A DNA stretch of 64,000 nt, taken from Chrysopilus asiliformis (Eukaryota; Arthropoda; Insecta; Diptera; Rhagionidae). Below are positions 56,498 to 64,000 of this stretch, piece by piece. The notes beneath the pieces were generated by a model, which was not told where the DNA came from, ran no database searches, and saw nothing but the letters and a program-made list of their open reading frames with translations. The stretch lies in assembly GCA_964034945.1 (NCBI GenBank), contig OZ035961.1, positions 89,468,991 to 89,532,990 of the forward strand. The letters run 5' to 3'. The first letter of the stretch is position 1; each line of letters starts with the position of its first letter. A program made the position numbers and the translations under genes.

Positions 56498-56602
56498 CTG
56501 TTTTTTACCATCCATAAAAATTATATTTTTTTTAAAAAAATGATGAGGAAACATAAAAAATAATAGAAATGTTGAAGCGATTATGAAATTGTTTAAAATC
56601 AA
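56498..56602 (-). other. Candidate leader exon of the three-module gene, with an 11-nt vestigial intron
   Basis: The frame upstream of module A reads ILNNFIIASTFLLFF, a signal-like hydrophobic run, and ends in GATG|GTAAAA, a phase-1 donor as in the sister genes. The acceptor ACAG|AGGCAG follows immediately, so the intron would be only 11 nt (56498-56508). The frame has TTG where a start ATG is expected. This looks like a deletion and decayed start, or a sequence error. Confidence 0.45.
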
Positions 56603-57188
56603 ATGAGTTCTGAAAAATTTAAAAATAATGGGTGTGGGAAAAATTGGTTTAGTTAACTTTATAAGATAAATATGACAGTTTAAGTTTAGTTTCTGTTTTA
56701 AATTCAAAACATTTCATAAACGTGAGAAACAGAATTTTTGAACATTTCTGAATTAGATTTATTTTTTGGTTTTGGGACCTCGATAACTGGAACTCGGCTT
56801 TTTTTTCTGGCCCGTATACTATCGAGGTTCGACTGTAGATAATTGGAAATCGCTTTGTGACAAAAGTGTGAAAAAGTTATGAAAAATATTGAAATTTGTC
56901 CGAATTAAACCTGATATCGATAGAACATGTGCAAGTTTATTAAAAAACGCATAAAAATATGTGATGTGAACAGCACATGATCTAACACCAGTTTTTCCGA
57001 GGAAAAATGATGAAAAAAGATATTTTTTTACTATCCTTACGGGACCTTCCGTTTCGAATTTTGAAATCAGTGGTATTTGGCTTAAAAGATGCCTTAACTT
57101 ATTCCGATTTCTTTAACGCAACGCAACCGGTAAGCTATCGCGTCAACTTCTTTTTCTACAACTGCCAGTTTTTTTCCAATTTTTTTAT

Positions 57189-57327
57189 ACCCGTATGGTG
57201 AAACCAAAGGGTATATTAACTTTGCCGTACCGTTTGTAACGCCAAGATCCCGTCATCGCATAAAAAATTAATTACACCAGTGTGTTTAGAATGATAAAAA
57301 TATTTAATTTCTGCATGTCCGTCCGTA

Positions 57328-57358
<31 letters not shown>

Positions 57359-57820
57359 CTGTCCGTCTGTCTGTCTGTCCGTCTGTCCGTCTGTCCGTCT
57401 GTCCGTCTGTCCGTCTGTCCGTCTGTCTGTCCGTCTGTCCGTCTGTCTGTCTGTCCGTCTGTCTGTGGCGCGGATTGCGGGCGCACGGATTGAGCTAGAG
57501 ACTTGAAAGTTTGCGCAGATCCGTTTTTCGTAAAATGCGAGGCTAAGTTCGTTAATGGCCAAAAAATGGACCATTAGGGGGGGTACCCCCCATACGAACG
57601 AAAACGGTTTTGTGAATATCTCAAAAACGGTGCATCTTATCAAAAAAGTCCAAGAACAAAAGTTATTTAGGATATGATTCTACATAAAACTCCCATACAT
57701 TAAAATCCGATTGGAATCAACTTTAAAAAATCTTATTGAAAAGTTTGACTTCAAAGTACGAATATCACCATACGGGTCTCCAATGATTGCCAGATTGGCA
57801 ATTATAGCTTTTGTTATGTT
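57189..57820 (+). mobile_element. RF1 repeat copy with expanded (TCTG/TCCG)n
   Basis: It starts ACCCGTATGGTGAAACCAAA and ends GCTTTTGTTATGTTT. A run of about 150 bp of TCTG/TCCG at 57317-57467 replaces the short run of other copies. Confidence 0.88.
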
Positions 57821-57998
57821 TTTTTATTTCAGGTGTACATTGGCTTTTGGAAGTCATGAAGTGAAAAGGTTTTGAAAATAATATTAATAAAAAAAAACAT
57901 TTTCCAATAAAAACCGTTTATATTTGTATATGAAAAATTACAAATCTACAAAAATTTTAAGGTAAAAGACATTTTTTTAGGTAACATAAGATCTTAAT

Positions 57999-59423
57999 CT
58001 ACCACGCAAATATGCTTTTCACAAAATTGCAAACACCCGAAGCTATGTTTTTGACAATTCCAAACACGAAACCAATAACACCATCTGAAATAAAAGTAAA
58101 CTAGAAAGTAATTCATGTCTAATTTTCTATTGAAAATTTAGAGGTATTTTCACTAGGGGGTTTAAAATTTGGAGTTTTTCAAATGCCTCGCAAAAACGTG
58201 TCTTACGTTGTTTATTTATATTCTGTGGCTAAACGGCGTAAGGGACATTTTTGCCAAGCATTCCAAAAAACGTCCTTTTATATTGATCTGTAGATATCTC
58301 GAGAACAGTATGATTTGAAAAACCAGGGGTGGAATCGCGTACGCTGACTGTCAGTAGCGCGAAAGTTTTACAAATTTTAAACAAAATGGAATCACAACGA
58401 CGTCATGCTCGTGTAGTTGTGACTTTTTGTCAGAAAATTTTGCCTGAAATGTTGATAATTGCATTCTTATTGAAGTCCGCAAAATTAACGAGTGACAGTC
58501 ACCATCAACTATCAGTTTACGCGATTCCACCTCAGATTCTGAGTGATTTTGTGGCTTTAAGTTTTCGAAAAAAAAAATTTTTTTATCAAGAAAATGTGGA
58601 AATTATCCAAAAATGTGAAAATTGTCGAAAGAATTGTATGATATTTTAAAAAGATTTCATTTTTTCCGTTGTTCATATGCTTAGATTTTTGTTTTTAAAT
58701 ATTCGTGAAAAATAAAATTTTAATTTGTTAAAAATTTAATACCTTTTTCTTCCGCTTTCGAGAGCTCTTTATTTATTTCCTGAATTGCTATTTCAACTTC
58801 ATCGTTCTTGGGTTCTTCAGGCCGTTGAACTTTTGAAACTTTACATTGTGCAGAAATTTTTTCATCACTTAATAGCCAAAAGCTGGACTTGTTTAATTGC
58901 AATTGTTGTTTGGGTGAAACATCTTCCGGGTACTTTCCGAATTTTACGAAATCGCAAAAAATTGCTACAATTTATTTGATTAAAAACCTATTTAGAATGT
59001 TTCAAATTATTTCAAAACCTCTTTGTCGGTCCTTTTCTTTACAAATTTCCGGGGAACATACTTTTGCCCCGGATTTATCTTTTTTACAGCAATCTAAATT
59101 CCGATTTGAAAAAGTGGTTCATAAATAAATTTGGTTTAAAAACAGACAATTTATACTTCTCGTTTTGGTTTTAACTTTTTTAGTCGTTTTGGTTCTTTCT
59201 ATTGTTGTCTCTGAACTATCAAGTGAGTCCACTAAATCATTCACCAAACGTTTTGAAATTCGCTTTTTACCCACAGATGCGATTTCATTATCAGCTGATT
59301 TGAAATAATTATTTAATATTAATTTTTTTCAAATAAATCGATTTTACCTTTGTTTTCAGATATGAATAAAATAAGAATTAAAGCGAATAGGAGAATCGAA
59401 AAAATCTCCTTAGTCTTAACCAT
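57999..59423 (-). CDS. Unrecognised secreted protein with one Cys/Trp module
   Basis: Five exons, all joined in phase 1: 59423-59348, 59294-59157, 59093-59019, 58964-58743 and 58084-57999, giving 198 residues. Exon 1 is a signal peptide (MVKTKEIFSILLFALILILF). Exon 2 is a basic linker (ERTKTTKKVKTKTR). Exon 3 has a Cys cluster (NCCKKDKSGAKVCSPEICKE). Exon 4 is the module (AIFCDFVKFGKYPEDVS ... KSSFWLL ... AQCK ... QRPEEP). Exon 5 adds DGVIGFVFGIVKNIASGVCN plus FVKSIFAW, an amphipathic or hydrophobic end. If the last donor is skipped, the protein instead ends GIKFLTN at 58720. The last intron contains a 204-bp MITE. Confidence 0.75.
58328..58531. mobile_element. 204-bp MITE with GGTGGAATCGCGTA termini
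   Basis: GGTGGAATCGCGTACG on the left and TTACGCGATTCCACC on the right. GACTGTCAG / CTGACAG-like blocks continue the symmetry. It lies in the last intron of the single-module gene. Confidence 0.8.
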
Positions 59424-60252
59424 ATTTTTGTTTTCAAATTCAAAAATCACTATTTAAAAAATTTCAACACCCAAAAATATGATTCCTTAATAGTTTTTGA
59501 AAATCATAACCAGATCCAATTGAAATCTCCTATACTCAACTGCCCTTTGGTGGAAATTTCTATTTTCTATTTAAAAAAATATCTTCAAAAAGACAAAACA
59601 ACCGAATTTTCACATTTATTTTTATCAAATGTAACTTCAAATTAAAATCAAGAAATTTTTAACATAACTACATTAAAAATATGCACTTTACAGTCATGAA
59701 GAAATTAAATTTTATCGTTTAGTCCGTGACTAACAAATTAAATGTAAATTTAATATTTTTTTGAATATCATCTGATTTTATGAAAAGAAAACTCTTAGGT
59801 TTTTGAACTTTAATTAAAACTTTTATTTTCACTTAAAAAAAAGAACTAATTTTAAAATAATTCAATAAAATAAAATAGGAAATATTGCAACTGAATTTTA
59901 TTTTTCTGTTTTAAATCTGCATTTTTTTAAAAAATATTACGAAATGTTTTTGCTATATTAAGAATTACAGTTTAGAAAATTTATACGACTTTTACAAACA
60001 TTTTTATTATGTCTATCTGTAAATAATAAAATTAAAAATAAATCACGACTTTTCAAATTCGTGATTATTTCTGGAATAATAAACTTAAGGTGAAATATAT
60101 TAAATAAAGGTGATTCGCAAAATTTACTTTCCATTTGTAATGTTTTTAGTGTAAACTTGTTAGAATATTTCAAAATCTTGGCGAAAACTAAATTAGCGAT
60201 CAAAATATACATATTTAATCAAAATCATTAGAATTTCAAGCTTTCTGATAAA
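59424..60252. promoter_or_regulatory. AT-rich divergent upstream region of two module genes
   Basis: No gene or clear repeat is visible. The single-module gene and the EEPA gene are transcribed away from it. Confidence 0.45.
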
Positions 60253-62569
60253 ATGAACGGGTATTTAATCCCTTTTATGGGGGTTGTAGCATTAAGTGTT
60301 GTTTTAGGGCAGTCTCCCAGAGATACAAATGCCGATAATAAAAAGTTAGGTATCTAACATTACTTGTTTATTTACATTACAATTCATATATTTAACTTTG
60401 GAAATTTCAGAGGAAGCTTGTAAATTTTCTAAATATGGAGTTTGGTCAAATCCAAAATATAGTATTCTCAAAAATGCGAAATTCTGGGACGAACCAGAGT
60501 CTACAATTGCGTATGCTTGCAGACATTGGTTTACGTACGAATATATATATAATGCAAAGTACCCTGAAAAAAGTGGAGAATATGACGAAAACCATGTAGA
60601 AGAACCAGCGGAAGAACCTGCAGAAGAACCAGCAGAAGAACCTGCAGAAGAACCAGCAGAAGAACCAGCAGAAGAACCAGCAGAAGAACCTGCAGAAGAA
60701 CCAGCAGAAGAACCAGCAGAAGAACCAGCGGAAGAACCAGCAGAAGAACCAGCGGAAGAACCAGCGGAAGAACCAGCGGAAGAACCTGCAGAAGAACCAG
60801 CGGAGGAACCAGCAGAAGAACCAGCGGAAGAACCAGCGGAAGGACCAGCGGAAGAACCAGCGGAAGGACCAGCAGAAGAACCAGCAGAAGAACCTGCAGA
60901 AGAACCAGCAGAAGAACCAGCGGAAGAACCTGCAGAAGAACCAGCAGAAGAACCAGCGGAAGAACCAGCGGAAGGACCAGCAGAAGAACCAGCAGAAGAA
61001 CCTGCAGAAGAACCAGCGGAAGAACCAGCGGAAGAACCAGCAGAAGAACCAGCAGAAGAACCTGCAGAAGAACCAGCAGAAGAACCTGCGGAAGGACCAG
61101 CAGAAGAACCTGCAGAAGAACCAGCAGAAGAACCTGCAGAAGAACCAGCAGAAGAACCTGCAGAAGAACCAGCGGAAGAACCAGCGGAAGAACCATCGGA
61201 AGAACCAGCAGAGGAACCTGCAGAAGAACCAGCGGAAGAACCTGCAGAAGAACCAGCGGAAGAACCTGTAGAAGAACCAGCAGAAGAACCTGCAGAAGAA
61301 CCAGCGGAAGAACCTGTAGAAGAACCTGCAGAAGAACCTGCAGAAGAACCAGCAGAAGAACCAGCGGAAGAACCAGCGGAAGAACCAGCAGAAGAACCAG
61401 CAGAAGAACCAGCAGAAGAACCAGCAGAGGAACCAGCAGAAGAACCAGCAGAAGAACCAGCAGAAGAACCAGCGGACGAACCAGCAGAAGAACCAGCAGA
61501 AGAACCAGCAGAAGAACCAGCAGAAGAACCAGCGGAAGAACCAGCAGAAGAACCAGCAGAAGAACCAGCGGAAGAACCAGCGGAGGAACCAGCAGAAGAA
61601 CCAGCAGAAGAACCAGCGGAAGAACCTGCAGAAGAACCAGCGGAAGGACCAGCAGAAGAACCAGCAGAAGAACCTGCAGAAGAACCAGCGGAAGAACCTG
61701 CGGAAGAACCAGCAGAAGAACCAGCGGACGAACCAGCAGAAGAACCAGCAGAAGAACCAGCAGAAGAACCAGCAGAAGAACCAGCAGAAGAACCAGCAGA
61801 AGAACCAGCAGAAGAACCAGCGGAAGAACCAGCAGAAGAACCAGCAGAAGAACCAGCGGAAGAACCAGCGGAGGAACCAGCAGAAGAACCAGCAGAAGAA
61901 CCAGCGGAAGAACCAGCAGAAGAACCAGCGGAAGGACCAGCAGAAGAACCAGCAGAAGAACCTGCAGAAGAACCAGCAGAAGAACCAGCGGAAGAACCAG
62001 CGGAGGAACCAGCAGAAGAACCAGCAGAAGAACCAGCGGAAGAACCTGCAGAAGAACCAGCGGAAGAACCAGCAGAAGAACCTGCAGAAGAACCAGCAGA
62101 AGAACCTGCAGAAGAACCAGCAGAAGAACCTGCAGAAGAACCAGCGGAAGAACCAGCGGAAGAACCAGCAGAAGAACCAGCAGAAGAACCAGCAGAAGAA
62201 CCAGCAGAGGAACCAGCAGAAGAACCAGCAGAAGAACCAGCAGAAGAACCAGCGGAAGAACCAGCAGAAGAACCAGCAGAAGAACCAGCGGAAGAACCAG
62301 CGGAGGAACCAGCAGAAGAACCAGCAGAAGAACCAGCGGAAGAACCTGCAGAAGAACCAGCGGAAGGACCAGCAGAAGAACCAGCAGAAGAACCTGCAGA
62401 AGAACCAGCGGAAGAACCTGCGGAAGAACCTGCGGAAGAACCAGCGGAAGAACCTGCAGAAGAACCTGCAGAAGAACCTGCAGAGGAACCTGCAGAAGAA
62501 CCAGCAGAAGAACCAGAGGGAGAATTGATGTCAAATTATGGCCAAATTATGGCATCAGAACGTATATAG
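60253..62569 (+). CDS. Unrecognised secreted protein: one Cys/Trp module followed by about 160 EEPA repeats
   Basis: Exon 1 is 60253-60349: signal peptide MNGYLIPFMGVVALSVVLG, then QSPRDTNADNKKL. Exon 2 is 60411-62569, joined in phase 1 across a 61-bp intron, for 751 residues in total. The module is EEACKFSKYGVWSNPKYS ... NAKFWDE ... YACRHW. From residue about 95 it is a tetrapeptide array Glu-Glu-Pro-Ala with sparse variants (EGPA, DEPA, EEPS, EEPV), then a short tail (EGELMSNYGQIMASERI). The protein is extremely acidic. GTGAGT overlapping the stop could be an alternative donor. AATAAA is at 62600. The function is unknown; architecture suggests a secreted structural or glue-like polymer. Confidence 0.78.
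60599..62514. repeat. 12-bp coding tandem repeat, about 160 units, with higher-order copies
   Basis: The unit is GAAGAACCAGCR with CCT/CCA and GCA/GCG variants. Blocks of at least 180 bp are identical at offsets of 720 bp (61501-61680 against 62221-62400), and a 60-base block is identical at an offset of 780 bp (61381 against 62161). Confidence 0.97.
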
Positions 62570-62954
62570 TGAGTAAAACTGAAAACAAAATGTGCAATTA
62601 ATAAAAAAAAAAATTTCATTCAATTTTGTTTTATTCGAAATAATTTAAAAATATTAAAACTTGAATTCAGACGATTATTTTTAATTTCCTAAGATTATTA
62701 TGATAGCGTTATGTGTAAAGTATGCGTAAGTTATGTCTTTTTTCGGCACAAAAGCAAATTTCAATAACAAATTATTTTTTTTTCCGATTCGCTATTTTTT
62801 TTTTTGAAAATCAAATAAGTGAAAAACGTACAGTAGAATACAATTCCAAAAGAATAACAATGAAATCGAAAAGTATTTAGAGCTTGTAATAATAAGAAGA
62901 AATGCGCCACAGCTGAATTTTAATGGAAAATATTGCAAACAAAAATAAACCACA

Positions 62955-63285
62955 GTGAGTGGAAAAAGTCATCGTACGGTCACGATTTTTGAATAAAATA
63001 CTAAATATCTCAAACACAATATTTATTTTTCAAATTCTGGTTACAGGATTTTGTTGTCTGGACAATTCTTTAGAGATCTGTAAAAAAAGAGATAAAAAAA
63101 ATAATAATTTATTACTTAAATTTATTACTTTAACTAAAAATATATGGGCTAATTTACCGTTAGTATTTGGTTGGGTATCCATTCGATCGAATTACTGCTT
63201 GAAGTCGCCTGGGCATCGATTCTACCAACTTCCGGGTCACTTCCGGGGTTATTTTTGCCCGATTCTTCTTGCAACACCGCCTTAA
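62955..63285. mobile_element. Tc1-like transposon remnant
   Basis: CAGTGAGTGGAAAAAGTCAT followed by CGTACGG resembles Tc1-type termini, and GTTGGGTATCCATTCGATCG ... CCTGGGCATCGATTCTACCA resembles the region inside Tc1 ends. There is no transposase frame. Confidence 0.45.
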
Positions 63286-63297
63286 GCGTTTTCTCGC

Positions 63298-64000
63298 TAC
63301 ACTCTCGAAAAAATCCGGGGACGAATTAACTCCGCCTCAAAACATAGCTAAAAGTAAGCACCTCGCGGTGTTATTCAGAAAAAATTTAACACCGTAGCGT
63401 GGAGTTATTTTTACATTTTTATTTTACGGAGCTAAATATTCATTTTAACACCGTTTTGACCTAAATTTTGAATTAACTCCGAAAAGGATCCAAAAATTCA
63501 CTCCAACTCCTTTTGGGAGTTATTTTCATTGTAAAGGGTGTTCAGTTCTCGTTTAGAAGAGGCTTACCAATTGGCTTCAATAGTCTAAAGCGAAGGCGAA
63601 TGGCTCACAAATCAAGAAGTCCTGCCAGCTTCGAGCCTAGGTAGAGACCTGCAATAAATATTAACTTTGAAAATACGAAAAAAAATCAAAACACCTCAAA
63701 TGCTTGCAAAAAAAGAGAATTTGCAAGGTTTTTTTTGGGCCATCTAATAAGTTGGTTTAACACCGAAAAATTGTTAAAAATTAACACCCATAAGGAATTC
63801 CTTATGGGTATTAATCATACAAAAAATATCTACAAAATTACATTTATATTTTCTAAAATTTATTTCCAAAAAGAGCAATAAACTTTAATATTATTCAAAC
63901 ACGCAGTAATACATCAAGATGTTGGTTATTTTTTAATATTCCGAGATTTTTCTTTGTTGGTATTTAACTGATTTAAAAAACACACACAGATTTTGTTGAG
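63298..64000. repeat. Repeat with many AACTCC/AACACC motifs, incomplete at window end
   Basis: It starts ACACTCTCGAAAAAATCC and contains repeated TTAACACCG, GAGTTATTTT and AATTAACTCCG in both orientations, a plan like that of the 8221-9277 element. The palindrome AAGGAATTCCTT is at 63792. No gene was seen. Confidence 0.45.

Noticed and set aside
57272..57643. Frames rich in TDRQTDG or SVCPSVC in the RF1 copy
   Set aside because: They are translations of the TCTG/TCCG run. The same non-coding family occurs at 12370, 29218 and 41349 with different frames.
58329..58649. 106-codon plus-strand frame
   Set aside because: It begins at the terminus of a MITE and runs antisense through an intron of the single-module gene.
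60531..62534. 667-codon minus-strand frame rich in Leu and Val
   Set aside because: It is the antisense of the EEPA array. The period-12 sequence has no stop in that frame, and the peptide has no start context, leader or family signature.
1..64000. tRNA, rRNA or other structured RNA genes
   Set aside because: I looked for cloverleaf box A/B patterns and conserved rRNA segments by eye and found none. A covariance-model scan would be needed to exclude them.

Overview
The window is nuclear DNA of an insect, most likely a fly (Diptera). It is AT-rich, its genes have GT-AG introns of 50-70 bp or many kb, and the proteins I recognise resemble Drosophila orthologues: DE-cadherin (shotgun), F-actin capping protein alpha, mitochondrial ribosomal protein mL54 and a COA1-like mitochondrial factor. 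Large parts of the rest are transposable elements, many nested in one another. All calls come from reading the sequence; no database was searched.

Layout. 1-~5500: 3' part of a Ty3/gypsy LTR retrotransposon with an unbroken pol frame. ~5500-16594: gene-poor repeats, including a 1.06-kb terminal-inverted-repeat element, a 386-bp foldback and a 2.5-kb near-palindrome. 16595-37091 (minus): shg in two coding exons separated by a 16-kb intron. Inside that intron, on the opposite strand, sit four paralogous two-exon genes for small secreted DUF1091-like proteins, among nested hAT, foldback and other elements. 38996-47107 (plus): cpa in four coding exons, head-to-head with shg. 47.1-52.9 kb: intergenic with small inverted-repeat elements. 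52899-54533: two nuclear genes for mitochondrial proteins, divergently arranged about 450 bp apart.

54664-62569: three genes I do not recognise, which share one cysteine/tryptophan module (C-x-[FYD]-[FYS]-x(2-3)-G...LW/FW...C), phase-1 introns and, in two clear cases, a signal peptide. One carries three modules and a Lys/Pro-rich tail. One carries a single module, a basic linker and a short hydrophobic C-terminal exon. One carries a single module followed by about 160 copies of Glu-Glu-Pro-Ala. I consider this cluster the best candidate for an undescribed system: secreted, oppositely charged, low-complexity proteins with a common module. The last 1.4 kb holds a Tc1-like remnant and another repeat.

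Repeat families used below. RF1: starts ACCCGTATGGTGAAACC, ends near GTTATGTTT, about 500-630 bp. RF2: carries TTACTTCCGGTTAACGGATT and a CTGACAGA-type run. RF3: carries CGAAACGGAAGGTCCTGTAA.
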